A DNA stretch of 64,000 nucleotides from Zygnema cylindricum (taxonomy: Eukaryota > Streptophyta > Zygnematophyceae > Zygnematales > Zygnemataceae), in the NCBI GenBank assembly GCA_037447655.1, contig JBBHKE010002285.1:1-64000 (forward strand), written 5' to 3'. The position numbers and the translations under genes were made by a program. The notes below the pieces were generated by a model, which saw only the letters and a list, made by a program, of their open reading frames with translations, ran no database searches and was not told the origin of the DNA. Below are positions 11,301 to 26,300 of this stretch, piece after piece; within the stretch, counting starts at the first letter, position 1, and every line of letters starts with the position of its first letter.

Positions 11301-14300
11301 CTAAATTTGGAGACAGCCTAAGACAAGCGAAAGATGGGAGGCTCCAGGTTGCGTTGCAAAACTTACCCGCCAGCCCATCATGTCTTCCCTTAAGCTAGAA
11401 TGGGTTCGTAAGAATATCCGGCATATGAAATCTATTGCCAATTCTATGGTAAATTGAGCGACTTGATCCACCATTTTCGAAAAGACAACTGGGTCTGAGC
11501 CAAAACGTGGATCGGATCGACTTCGCTGATCCAACAGAGACTGCTGTTTTTGATAACTGAAACAAACAGAAAAAATTCCAGGACATTAGTAAATTGTCAT
11601 TTGTATGATGGTTGGTTCACAGCAAGTTTGCACCTAGCAGCCGAGTTATTTTAGCTTTGATCACTTCACAACATCGCAGATGCGAGTGACTTTGCTCGAA
11701 CATGCAACTTATTTATTTTTCCTTGTTGTGCCATAAACCAACCTGCTTTGGACCTCACTGCTGTGTTAACATATCTTCTTTAGATTACGCATATTTCAAC
11801 AATTTGAGGCACACAGGAAAAGCTGCACCAAACTGATCTGAACTGAACTGCAGCTGGCTATACTTACCTGCTAACCTATCAACAAAAGTTAGACCAACAC
11901 TCAGCCTTCAGAAACCTACATATCAAAAATCTGGATCCAGAATACTCGACCTTGCTAGTCTAATTGGGAAGCATTCGCAAAGAATTACCATAGCTATTTT
12001 GAATTTGCACATCAGCCCCCAGATTTTTTCAGTCAACTTCTGTTCACTTTATAAGTTCTAACACTCATTGAATATAAACTAGACGATCTAGGTCCACATC
12101 CCTCTTGCCACACCAAAGTAATTTTGCAAGTGTTGAACACATACTTTCCTATGTGCACAAAAATGAAACATTATATTCTATTCAACTTTCCAAATCAGTT
12201 TCTGCTAAAACAAAAAGAGACTACGAAATGCACAAACGGAAGTAAAACTGGTCTTGTTGAATAATAGAAGAAATATAAGTGCAATGGAAAATATAAAAAA
12301 GGATAGAATATTGGCATAATCCTGCTGGTTGCCTTAAACTTGCCAAACCATTTCATGGATGAACATCTAACTGTGGTTCAACTGAGGAAGGGGAGACAGC
12401 AGAATAGAGATCTTACCTCAAAATGAATTCCAAATTATTTTCCACCAACGTCCTTAAAAACCGGAAATAATCCTTGTCCAGTAAGTGATTTTCATGGACA
12501 AACCTGGACCAAAGAAAGAAAGGGTTTAAAAACCCCCATCATTTTGCAAACAAATATTTAAATAATGCCTTCTTGGAATTGGTCACACCAGAACAAAGAC
12601 CTGCAATCCAGTACCTCTATTTCATCGATCAATCAGACAACAAAAAGGGTGACCAAATTCATTTGTCAACCTTCCCAGCCAAATGAAGTCACGACTTGCA
12701 AGAAAAAACAGTGAAATTCTCTGTACCTTAAATTTTCCTCCCATACACTGCGATGTATAGAGCCTGGAAGGGCTACAGCACGATCCCTGCCACATCAAAA
12801 ACAAAAGACTTCTTAACAACCCTAATACAAACAAGTAAGCGCGTCTTTTGAAGGACAGGTGAATATATCTGCTCATAAGGCAAGAAACTAACCATAATAA
12901 ATACAGGAGTCCTTCATGCTGTTTTAAGACCTATCTGACGAAGCCAAACAAAGAGTGTTCTCAAAAATCCGTTAAAAAGTCAAACTCAGTGAAATGTTAC
13001 ATATTCAATACCAGAGCAGTAGAATAACAAAAAGTGAACAGAAAGAAAATCACCTTCCAGTTAAATTACTAATTTTCATGTCGTTGCCACCCTCCAAAGA
13101 GTCTGCTAAGCCCACCAATTGTGAATACTATGAGTCGTCGACCATAACAAATATCTATGATCTCCAGATCAGAACTATTGTGTTTTGTGTAAAAACAAAA
13201 ATGCCAAGAAAATAGAGCCCATTCACAATCCACAACCTTTGCCTCAGTTCCTCATGAACTTGAAGTAGGGTAATGTTACTACTGCAGTTGAGCTAAGACA
13301 CTACAAGATTACAAAATGAAAACTTTCTACCTTCACCGTATGAGATCATTTAAACAATCTTGATGTATAAAACAATGCAACAACGAAATCTGTGGCACAA
13401 ATCCCTCAAAACTGATTGTTTTTTGACAACAATCCTCACACCATTCTTCGTTTTGGCATTTGCCGCCGATCATCACTGTTAGTTTCCCATCATAGAAAAG
13501 CATAGCCAATGAATACCTTTGTTGCCTGACCCAGTAGTCACAGACTGGGAATCAACCGGTGAGCCAACCTGCAGCAAAATTTAGAGCAGGAAAATGAGCC
13601 TCCTGCTTCCCAAAAGACAGCTTAATTAACAATTTGTCCTCATGACAACCTGGGTTCACTTCTTTCCTCCTGCAATTGTCATGAAATCCTAATTTTGAAC
13701 TAAGGCTATACCATTGGCTCAAAACATGGAAAACAACATGCAACAAGACTTTATCGAGGGAAAGAACTGACATCATCAGCTGCTTGAGGGCTGCGCTCAT
13801 ACAGTAGCATGTAAGCACTGTTGGGCCGGTCAAATTCCTGAACAAACCAACAGCAAAAATTGCAAATGTCAGCAGAATGAAAGGATTAAAATTTTTGCAA
13901 CAGTTCCAACTATCATCATGACCGATCATTCATCTCATAATCGAGATGAAAAAGTTGCTGCATAAGAAAATGATAAGGAAAAAGATGTTTACCTGCGGAG
14001 ACGTCGTTTTCAAAAAATTGTCATAAACTTCAACTGTGTACTTCCCTCCAAAACAATCCTTCTCAAGGTCATTCACATCATACGGCTCCACGCGTTTATC
14101 ATCAAAGGCTATCCATCTCCTGTAGAATGAGATAAATGGCCCAAATCAGCATCTGGTGCTTAAAAACACAACAACAAAAACACCAGTATCATAAATTGTC
14201 TTGCCATCCCATATCAATTGCACACGAAGCACGGCAGCAAACAGGAATAAATTTCGTGCCTAGCTTACGAAAGACGTACCCTCCACTTGGCTCATTGCCA

Positions 14301-17300
14301 GGAGTCAACATTCTGTCTCCTTCCCTTTCTTTGATGTAACTGTAATAATGCCCAGCAAACGCAGTCCCTGAATGTACGACCACACCGACCAAGTCATACT
14401 TATAGTACAGATCTGGCTTAATTGGAATTTCCAAACCCGTCGAATCTGCAACAACGCTACCTTCCCCATCTTGTCTGTTGGTCTCTCCTACCACTCCATT
14501 ACTGTCTGGTACTCTCCTATCTCCCTTGCCTGCCTCTGATGAATCTCCTTCTAAACTAGTCTCTACACTTCCAGGACTCGATCGTTGTCGATCTATCGAA
14601 CGCTCAAGCATCTGTCTTTTCGACCATGTGTCAGTCAGCGGCTCGTCCCTATTGTCTTCTGTATGGTCAGGGCTTTCCATATGCACATCATGGCTACTTA
14701 TTGCAGAGCCGTGTAGTCTCCCCTTTCCTTGCCACCTTGCCCCCCCATAATCTTGGTTTTGTCCCTGAAGCTGTTGTTGAGAAAGGCCAGCTACAGCCTT
14801 TTCTCGTAATGCAAGGCCTTCAACTGTGAAGGGCTTCATGTCCAGGTGGATGGGAAATTCAAAACGATCTTTCAGCTTCAGCCGCTGCATTGTTTCATAG
14901 TCAAAATCAAACCGCTTGAGATGTATAACCAAGGTGTGCGGTAATGTTTTCACGCATACACGTTTCAAAGCATCCACCTGTACCAAGGAAACAAAAACAG
15001 CAGAAAACATCCAATGTCAAAAACAGCTTGTGCCTCTGTCATAAGGATACCATAACTTCAAAATTTGCTTACGATCAATCTAGCCAGCAGTCATACAGCT
15101 GAATCAAGTTGCACAATAGTTGAGTTACTGTGTCAGAGAGTTACCAACTCTTGAATACAAAATAATGACATAAAGGATAAAGTGTCCTACCTTTTTCCCA
15201 CATTCTTCACAGTAATAAGCATTGTCCGCTTCCAAAAGATCACCCCGAACAAAAGACTCAAGCGATTCTGCTAAATCCCGCTTATTCTTCACATCTACAC
15301 TGATGGCTGCAAAGGGTTCCTCTCGCTCACTACGGTGAGGACAACCTCTACAAATAACCTGCAAAACAAACATGTTTTTTTTTGGGCGGGGGCATAAGAA
15401 ATTGCCTGGCAACATAAAGCAGGAGCATACACCTGTAAATATGTTGGTCAGCAATTTATACAGAATGGACAAAAAAGCTATGAAACAACATGAATGTTCA
15501 ACAACAATACCTGCCTTTTGAAACAATATGCTGCGCCATATGCTCAGCTGCCTTTCGTAGGATAATAGATCAAGGGGCTCTTAACTGTCAGCGACGTAAA
15601 TCTTTTTATTCTTGCCGATAACCAATATGTCATTGCCACAATTATCGTGATATTTAATTGATGTTTTCTTTCTCTATCTGGCAGGCTCATTTTCATTAGT
15701 CTTACTTTGTGCATCTATAAGGACAGCAAGGTCAATAAAGATAGTGCTGTCGATGACAAACTTTTTAATGCTTGGGTACAGTTTGCACCTACCTCTAAAT
15801 CGTTCACGCATTTCTGTCTGTACTACAGTGCTGTGCTGCTATACGAAACAATGTGTTTTGTTGTCAAGTTCTTGTATGCATTGTAGATAGATCGTGCCAC
15901 CCTTCGCTATACCGGGTATTTTGCTTTCCAATAAACTAAAATGTGGATCATCAGACATATAGTGATGGCAGGAGACCCGAAAACTGCACATATTCTGCAT
16001 GACCAGCGGCTATCAGGACTTGGGAGAGTCAATAACCGACCTGTTGTGCAAAACATCCACCAAAAATTCGTGTCAACGTCGGTTCCTGTTGAACTGCCTT
16101 CAGCGTCTCGTCGATGGAATCATACAAGCGATTGAAAAACTCAAAAGCATCCTGATGTTCCCTCAAATTAATTGGCAACCCATCATAATCGCGATATGCT
16201 TGCCAAAATCCTTGAGGTACATAATGATCCAGACTGCTACCTAGTAGGGCCCCAAACATAGCCTGTCCCATCTCGGGGCCAAATGTCAGTGAATTTCAAG
16301 AACCGCCTGCAAACTGCCCAACATACTCGCAAAGCCAACCGCAAAGCAAAACAGATTAGAATTTATAAAAACTGCTCATAGTTTCCTACCTGTAGGTGAC
16401 TATTTAAGAATGGGTCTAATTTACAACGTTTCGAGGCAAATATGTCAAGTACCCTGCATGAGTTAAGTCTGGAACACTTGGACTTGCACAAGTGTACCAA
16501 CATTTCTGTATATTTTAATAAGCAACACAGCTATATTTTGTCAACCAAACCAAGAGCAGTTAATGTTTTACCCTACCATCCATAATGGTATACAATCGGA
16601 ATGGTCTTTTGTTAAAAAGCAAAATCCTCAGCTCACCTGAAGTTGAAAGAATACAGAATCGGCTTTTTCTCTGTCACTACACTCCTCACTTGCGAGGACA
16701 CTACGCCTTACTTGAGGCTGCATATAAAGCTGCTGAAATACTGAGTTCATGTAACAAGTGGCACCTGCAATGGAGCAACAGCTTGTTTTAAAACATGAAT
16801 GTGATGATTAAAAACAGAAAATAGTATCTGCCCCAAACGCTTGTTAAAACGATATTTTCAGTGAAGATGCTTTGTTTCAATAAGGCCCCAACCAAGTAAA
16901 CTTGTTGCAATTCAAAGACAAAGTAAAACGAAGACCAGACCCCTGATAAATGGTTTCATGTCCAAAAATGCAATAGTACAAAGAGGACGCAAAACCTGTG
17001 AGCTGTCTATTTTAGGCAGAAAATGAGAAAACCACACCCAACCAAGTGCCCTTAACTAAAGCTGTGCCCAAACATAGTCAGTCTGTGGGACATACACTAG
17101 TCCTCACTCTTTAATGTGAACACCAGAGTTAGAGGTCATTAATTGACTAAAATATCCCGGGGATAACAAAGAACCTCACAGCTCACCTGCATTCTTCAAC
17201 CCAACGTATCCCCCCATCGACTTCCGTCCGAACGATGGCAAATACTCCCAATCATTAATGCACTCATCTCTGAAGTGGATGCTCACAAGCAGCGAGTATA

Positions 17301-20300
17301 TCTCCTTGAAATTTTCCAAGTTGCCTTTGGCTAAAGAAGTGAGTAGCTGGAAGGCATAACTACGGCTAGTTCGAGTTCCACACTTTGCCTCCAAAATGGA
17401 ATCCTCCTCTCCAGGACCTTTAAGCATTCCAAACTGGACATTTGGATGGGGTAAGCTACCATGCTCAATACTTACTGCTTCTTTTTCTTCCACTCTTAGG
17501 AGAACTACAGATCCTGGAAACAAGAAATGGTTTATCAGCTGCACCAAGCCAAACCCCATAAAGAAAAATCAAACATCTCTTTTTGAATAGTTTTTGTTAT
17601 CAAGTTCACAGCCAAAAGCTTACAATCTTTTCTAACACCACATTCTTTAACTTTTTGAGCAAATGCCAAGACAAAACAGCAGATAATCAGTATATGATCC
17701 CGCTGCCTACTTACAAGCTGGATAAGCCCCCATTCTTTCTTCGAGCCAATAGACTGGCAGTGGAAAACCTCCACAAGTGTTCTTGTTAGAAGGAGATGCC
17801 CTTCCAAACGCTGCAGCATAACCGGCAGTGCAATCAGATTTAACAACGCAATAAAGAGCTTGACTATAACAGCTCTAAGAACAGTAATTTATAAACTGTC
17901 AATTGTAATGAAACAGAAGTCTATACGACCGAGCATGATTCTCTGTCCACAATTGACAAATCCAGAAAATAAAGCCGCCAAACATTAAAGCGTCACCCAG
18001 CTTCGTACTTTCCCAAGCCAAATGTGCCCACCAAGAGCATATATTTTCAACTTTCAAAATCATGAATTTAGCAAAAAGTGAGCAGCCAACCCTGTCTTTT
18101 TCGTCGTGAGCTGCAGTCGCCGATTTTAACCATTTCACTTCATCCACAAGCTGTTGCTGGGTCATTTCTAACACTTCTGGATCTCGGCTTGATTTAAGAA
18201 GACGGCATAAAAGTTCCCAATACTGCATTTTGCAAGGACAACATGTAAGAAGAAAGTGTCAAACATTGATTAATGACTTCGGAAGAAAAAAAGAAAGAAA
18301 GTTTTAGCTGAAGTTCCGAGAAATAGCTATAAAAACAATGGAAACTACGAGCTTACAGGATAACACTGCCGAGGTTGCCTGTCGGCTTCAGCCTTTGCAG
18401 CTATCAGAGCCGAAAGAATGAGCTTGTGGGCAATATTTGCACTGTCTCCAGGCTTTTCCTCACTGTCGCACCAACCACCCAGTTAACCATTACCACCATA
18501 ATTTTTTCGCATTTTTTACGTCAGGAGATCTCACTTACCAACAAAAAACACTATTGAGAACCATATGAAAAGTTAAAGGTACTCATCTCCCAAAACAGAA
18601 AAGCTCGAGCTTGTTTTCAACATCCTAACAGCAGAAGTCCATGCTTATCAATTAGAAAAATATAGGAGCAAAAACAATAAGCGGCCAGAAAGAAATCCTC
18701 CCAAAGCGTATAAATAGTTGAAAGACCAACATGCCTTTTCTACATTAGAAGAATCCAGATGCTCACCTTAGCTGTAGGAATGTATCTGCTGCCTGAAACC
18801 GTAAAAACTGTTGTTGACAATGAAGGACAGTATCCTGACACCAAAAAACTCTTCGGCTGCAGATCAAAATCCATTACTAGCTTTGACTGGTTGTTAGCCC
18901 CTACCATCTGCATCTGCTGAAACTTTCCAACACAACTTTGCAAAGACATGGAGCAACCAGTTGGCTCTTGTCATCAAACCAATCTTAATAACATGAAAGG
19001 ACAAGATACATCAAAAGTATGCTTACCACAATGAACTGTGAGGCGGTAGAAGAGGTAAAAAATGACAGCAGCAAATGCTTGTGCTTCATTAAACACCATG
19101 TCTGCTCAAGCGTTTAGCACCCAACAAACAACAAATAAATCCACTTAGTTTTCGGCAGAGGGCACTAAGCAGATAAAGATCTGTGATTAACCCAAAGAAT
19201 ACATCAGCTATGGCCTTGCGTGCACTGATTCTTTGCAGAAACTAATCAACATAAACCTCCGGTAGGAAAATCACTAATGCACTTGATTGTGCGAAAGTGT
19301 CAGTGCCTGTTGCCGAAACCAGCCGAAGAAGGGCAAAAGTGTAATTTTTTTTCAGGAAACACTAATGCGAGGCTGTGGATGTCCCTTCTGAACCAAATCT
19401 GGGAGAAGACCAAACATCATTGAAGGTGGACCTCATAGAAGGTGAAAGGAGATAATGTTTTACCAAAAAACTTCCCCGATATCAGGATATTCAACAATAT
19501 GACAACAGTATGACAGGCTTTCTAAAACTTGTAAGGATGACCCAAAGAGCCCACCAGCAAGCTAAATGCTTGATGACAGACATAGACATCGTCCAAGTCC
19601 TGGCCCGTCTCTTCATCCTCATCTGAAGCTGACGACAAAGACTTGGGATGATTCTGCAGCACAAAACAACACCAAGATTTTTCTTTTTGTTAAAAAGTGT
19701 AAACACAGCTACTTAAGAAAAAAAACACATCATGACAAAACAACTTGCCACATTACCACTGCAGCGAGGTCACTCTCAGCTGGAGTCCCAGCCAAACCAG
19801 ACGCCAAGCAGCAAAAATTTTGTATCTTTTTTCTCCCGACTCTAGTACCATTCCTGATCTTGAACCGCCCAAGTCTCACAATGAATCACAATGGTACCAG
19901 TCCACACAAGCTGCAAACTAACTATAGGAGTCACACAAAACTAAGCTATGCTTTAACTTCTGAATTTCCTTCTGCCTGCAAGTTATTCTAACATACCCCC
20001 TCAAAAACAGTTCCTATGCGGGGCACCAATCGATTAAGGTATCTTATGTTTTATTACATAATGAAATGACCTGAGCAGGTTTTTTAGCACAGAGAAGAAA
20101 AAGCTACTAGCATAATTCATCAGTATGCCAAAATTCCCAGATTGCAGCAGATGATCACCAGGGGAAATCCTCAAAATGGCTATGAAGGCTTTTGGACGCA
20201 GGGTTGCAATTTGTCATCAATTCTGCCTACTTTCAATACCTGGTCTTTTTCTTTACAATAATGCCTTGCAGACAGTAAGAATGCCTTATAGATCGCCTAT

Positions 20301-23300
20301 TCATATTATACCAACATGCTAAAAAAAACTTCCTTACGAGGACTGAACGAAGCATACGTGCTGAGATAAATTTGGTGATTTGAGCCACCTGCATAAGTGG
20401 GTACGGCGAAATGTGTTCTCCACTCACATTAACAGCATTGGTTATCAACTTCCAGATTACAGGAACTTACATTGCAAAAAACAATTGCACTTCCTCTGAC
20501 GCACTGCAACAAAATCTGGACGAGTGAAAAATCTTAATGTGAGCGTGCAATCATTCAGGCCCTCAAAAGTAGTACACAGTACCTGTGAAATACGCTCATC
20601 GATGCGTATTAAAGAAGTGGCCATTGGTATAGGGCTCCCCATAGCAGCAATATTGCCCATGGCTGTGGCCCAAGCAAGGTTTGTTAGGACAGACACCACT
20701 TGTGCCAGGTCGGATGCATCGGGCCTCGTCTCACCAGCCTGTCCAAACCACACAGAAACATCACAAAACAGACAAGGGGAATGTTGTGAGACTATGGGAT
20801 ACTTGCATGTCATTTTCCCAAATAACCACATAAAACTGTCATAACTGAACAAATAACTAAACTGAATAAACAAACTGCAAAAAATTCCCTTCAAGCTTTA
20901 TAACAGCTATGCCATGCAATCATAATGTACATAATGTATGTGTCTTCCTCATATCGTTTATGTACCAAGACAAGGGGCCGGCAACCAAGCTTACAGGGAG
21001 AGAAAAATTGTAAAATTCAATTGACACAGAAAACACATTCAATTTCGATATTAGACAACCATGCGAAAAAGTAAAAGAAAACGTACAGCGGCTCTGCCCT
21101 TGCTGGTAGTGGTTGGTTCAACCACAATGCCGCCGTTGGCGGTTTCATTCATTGAAACCACAACATCTTCCGCCTCATCTTCATCCTTCGTGTCATCCAG
21201 CACAACAGATCCATCCGCTCTGGACCCACAGCAAAAGATAAAACTTGACATTGTAGAAGCTATCAAAATTCAGAGGCTTTAAAAGTGATATTCTGACAAG
21301 ACAACTGTGGGAGTACCTTCTCCAACTTCAAGATTTGGGCATTACACCAGGCCCGGCGGCTAACCTTATGAGGCAAGGCGTGGACGGACAGCTGTCACCA
21401 TTAGGATCTATAGGCTCTTCACCGTCTTTCTCCAACAACTGCAGTCCACGACAACAAAAACAACAATTACCATTTTCCTACATGACCAAATGGGTTTTGT
21501 AGGATTATAAAACATTTGAAACATATGAAAACAAAAAGATCCGGCTTCCTGCATTTGCAAAGACTTGTCTTACAGAATACACAGAAGGAAGACATCCATC
21601 AGCACTGAGCCCCATGATCAAACAAAATGCATTAGGCAGTGGCATAAACAGCTTGCACATTTGTAACATATTTACGCTCCACATTCAATAACCATCCCAT
21701 AGTAACTACGCAACACACCAGGAATTTGAGAAGCCTCAAAGCGCTTGCATAACAACCCCGGCGCATACGGGAGTCAACACCTTCCGGAAGAGCTCCTGGT
21801 TCAAAGACGCTTAGAAGACACCTAAAAACGTTGAGGTAAACGTTAAACAAGAGCACAAAAAGCGGTAAGAAATCATTCGACTGTAATGAAAGAGAGATGG
21901 TTAAAAAAACCTGCAAAATCTTAACATCCCTCTCCAATTTCAATCACCTGCAACAGCCAGTTAGCTACAACCATAAACTACCTTTAAAATACACACCGGC
22001 AAAATGCAGTAGCACCAACTCAGAGTGACAATATTTAAGATTTTCGAAGCTGCCAAAAAAGTAGATTTTATTAAGAGCAATGATACCAGATAAAATTGTA
22101 AAAACCTACACCAGAAAACAAAAACCCCAAGAATACACTTTCCAACAAACAGATTGGCGATTCAATAAACAGGCATGACAAAATCTGCTAATCTGAGGAG
22201 TAATTATCAGAAAGGAAATGCTCACTTAAAGCCACCGCTCCAAAGAAAATCTGCACGGAACTTCTTCGTCTGGGCTGTTGATACCCTGTTGACCGGCATC
22301 AGAATACCATCCACCACCTGTGGAATATAAAACAAAGTACCTATCAATCATAGCAGAGCAAACAACCATAAACGTAAAAAAAAACACAAATCCAAAATCT
22401 CATGCCAAGCCATATGGTAGCACTATTCCTTCAAGGGTCAGAACGTAAACAATCATGTCCTGCTCCCTTAAGGATGAAGAAACAACCTTTTGTATAGGAA
22501 AGTACATACCTGTAATACATAAAATAAGTGTGACCGCGCAGTGAATTGGTTTTTGAGGAGAGCAACAGCATCCTCTTGAGTAGCAACGTCACTCAGGGAC
22601 TGCAGATAGATCAAAGCAAAATGCAACATAGAGTTAAACAATTTTAAACTAACAGAAATTAACAGTTTTGAACTGACCACCAAAGGCAAGCAAAAAGGAG
22701 TTAAACACAATTGAGAGTTAAGAACTCCACCATAAACTGCCTTAATAAACACAGAAGGAAAGATTGGATAACTATACTATATCAAAGTAAAAATGTTCTC
22801 ACCAAAAAACTTCTTAAGATGTCGGGATGAGTTGGGAGTAACATTAAAAGACTTTCTGCACCCTGACACATATCAAGTCCATGATGTCAGCAGCAGTCAC
22901 AAAACACAGATTCATCTTGAAAACCATTGCACCTTGCAGGAAAGAAAAAAATGTCGTCTCAAGTTGAGGCCTTACTTCTCGTACTCCACTATTGTCCACA
23001 TCCAGCAATTTAAACAATATATCATACACCTGCATCAAGGGCACAGAAGCAGTCAATAAAAAATACTAGACAAACATAAGTACTGGATCAGACTTCTCAT
23101 ATGATTGCGTCAAACCTGACTACGAGTGAATCAGAAAGGTCTGATCCAAGTCATCCAGAAGTCCTGGTCAGTGCAAATTTCACAGCTTCAACTACGAAGC
23201 AATAGCAACAAAATACAGTGAAGCTAATATAGAGGCCCACGAAGGAAAAACTCATACAAAGGCGTTCTAGGACCTAAAACTACTCCTATATTACGCTTGG

Positions 23301-26300
23301 CAAGTTGCAACTGAACCACGAGCCTCCTGTCAACCTCAAAACAAAAATGCCAAAGGCGGTGAACATGTAAGCTGGATAGTAATATTTGCAAACACGTGAG
23401 AAAGGAGGGTTGGTCAGAAACTATAGAGTTAGTCCGAACCACAATCTAAAATACAACTGGAGATTGACTTGCGGTTTTCTTGTACTAAAGAAACTTTGAA
23501 AATCCAACAAGATAGGAGGGACAACCATTCCTTTGGAGTAAGAGACCTTTGTTACTTAGTACCAAAGGAACCGTCACCTCACCTCTTTCTGTTGGGATAC
23601 AAGCAAACCAGGTAACCGTTGCTCGTCCAACGGATCAGAAGGACGATCAATAAGATTCACCTGCCATACGGAGCTCCGGAAGAACAAATAAGTACTACAT
23701 ATATAGCCATCAAAAACTAACTGGGATATGTGTGCTTTACTAGATAATGATCATCTCTCAGCTAAGAACAGCTGTTAGACTGTTTATGGAATCAGCAACC
23801 CGCGGCCACTGAAGTGGAAGCCTGATATATCTATATGAGGAGGATGGCGAATGTAAGTGCCTGCTCAGTGTAGTACGCTGGAAAGGCCGAACCCACCGAG
23901 GCAGAAATAGCAGTACCCTCCTGAATGCCGCACTGGCAAATCACCTGCCAATCCTGCATAAGCTCGCGACCTTGGTACACTAAGCGCACACGTGACACTG
24001 GGCAATCCATGCCTTTGGCGACCTGCAAACCAACACAAACAAACCTCATCAGCATGAGTATGGAATGAACAAAGGAGGAAGAGGGAGATTGGAAGGACAA
24101 GGGGAGAGGAAAAGGGCAAGAAGGCAGAAGAACAAGATAAGAACTTAGCCAGCCAGCCCCACCATAAACAACCACAAATACTGGCAATCATCATACTAAC
24201 TACAATGTCAAAAGATAATATAACCATTAAATTGTTTAAAAAATGAAAGGAGGGTGGGGGGAAAAACCCACCTTTTGCCGTAATGAAGCCAGGTACTCAT
24301 TTGAATGCACATTCACCTTAAAGTATGTAGATTGTTTGTTCGCAGTGCTGACCTGCAACAGGAACACTCAGCAGGCAAGACACTTACTTCGAGGAGACCA
24401 TGATGTCACAAAACGAGCAAAGTATAATTCCATCCCAAGACAAAAAAAACCCGAATTATTGGCATGGTACTATTACCACATAAATACACGCCCAATTTTG
24501 CCAAACTTGCAGATCTAGACCATGACAAGTAAAAGCCCATGTACTACACGCAAGAAACTAATTGCATATGAAAAAGGTGATTTGAAAAATGTTGCAGCCA
24601 CCACAAAATACTCAAAACAAAACCAAAGAACCATGGCAGAATGGCCAGCATCTGCCTTCAGTCTGCAACCGCAAGATGAGCACACACATGTTAAAAATTC
24701 ATTGATGCACAAATACACAGCCAGCATTTCTTGACATGCCCTTGATACAATGTTCAATTTTCCTGGCAATAGCAAGTGTCCCTTTTCAGTGGCAGAAAAT
24801 GTGAACCCATCTTTTCACAATTTCAATTGTACCTCAATAGTAAGAGGCCTTCCTTGGAAGGATGCTCCATGGGCTGGAACCTTCCGAGGACATCTTCCTT
24901 CGCACTTGGTGATAAACACCTGGGATATAAACATCACAGTAAGTACTGCCCAATTTGCAACTGCTACCCACTCCAATGTCACAATTCCTGTGACCAGTCT
25001 GGAAACCAAGCAATTAAACTGCGGCAAACATCCATGAACAAGCAGTATGAAATCGCATGCGTACATAACCCTTTGTTTTTGTAATTATCAAGGACACTGG
25101 TAATCCTGAGGGTCACATGTAACAGTGATTTGGTGCAATTAATCTGACTTCCGGCAACTGACATTGTAAGGCCGTACTGAATGTCAGCTGATATTTTCCG
25201 CAACTTTGCCTTCGCTTCTATTAAGCCATCATCTCTAATGTTACCAACCTCAGAAAGACTTCCTTCCACAAAAACCCTTTGTACACGAATATATATCCAT
25301 TCATATGGACGGCATTTACAGTGTAATATCAATGGCCCTTTTCATAGATGGACGCCAAGGAAACTATATATGCCTTTCTTGAATAAAGCGGCCAGTCCAA
25401 ATTCCTCTATGAAAGAACATGAAGAGATTTACTGATCTTAAAGTGACAAACTCCATGTGTGAAATTGTACCAAAATATTACCAACATTTTGTCGATAGCT
25501 CTTGCTAGACCCTAGACAAGGGACAGGACTATGCAAATACTACAAAATATGGCATTGCCGACAATCACATTTCTTAGCCTCTGAAAGTATACAGCAAAGA
25601 AGTTTTTGTCAACCACAAAAAGGACACGACAGATAATTCATTTTTTGTGAGCCGCCCTATTAGTCTGTTCCTAACAAAAAAAAAACACTACCATCAACAG
25701 TGGAAAGAACAGGACGAGCCTGTGACTTTGCCTAAAAGACGAATTCTAAGAAAATACAACCATCAACAGTGAAAAGCACAGGTCCCAACCAGTTGCAAAC
25801 GAGCAGAATTTCAAGACTAAAGCCCAACCAACGACAAATGAAACATTAAATCCCTCACCTTCAACAAGCGAAGACACCTTTCAGTTTGTGAGATGGGCGA
25901 TACTATTTTGCTAGCTTCAATCTCCCCATTTTCTCGTTTGTTCTCTCGAATAACCTCACCCTCAACCATCTCCTCCCTCCGCTTTGACTTAGCACTTGCA
26001 GGTTCCTCATCCTGCCCACCAATCTCCATATCCTTCACAATGCTGCTATCATCACCATCCCCACCACTACCCATAGTGCAGCCTCCTGCACCGTCTTCTC
26101 CACATTCATTTCCACCACTGATAAATCCATTCGTCCATTCTATTCTTTCCATTCATTAATTTCTTCCTTCCATTGGGAAGAGCGCATCAATATCTACTGT
26201 TCCATTCCATTTCATAAGATTTCTCTTTCTCCTTCTTTCCTTCTTCTCCTCTCCCTCCCTGCTCCTTCCCCTCCCCTCCCCTCCCTCCTCCCCCTCCTCC

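Noticed and set aside
21905-21947. Candidate exon between exons 21 and 22 of the deubiquitinase
   Set aside because: Acceptor and donor look good but every frame stops; skipping it keeps the frame. It is kept as a finding, not a feature.
23224-23442. Minus-strand open frame between exons 17 and 18
   Set aside because: Exon 17 and exon 18 are both phase 0 and read on directly in family order. The frame has no suitable splice sites.
25000-25332. Minus-strand open frame of 117 codons in an intron
   Set aside because: Exons 13 and 14 join in phase without it, and its translation matches nothing expected at that place in the protein.
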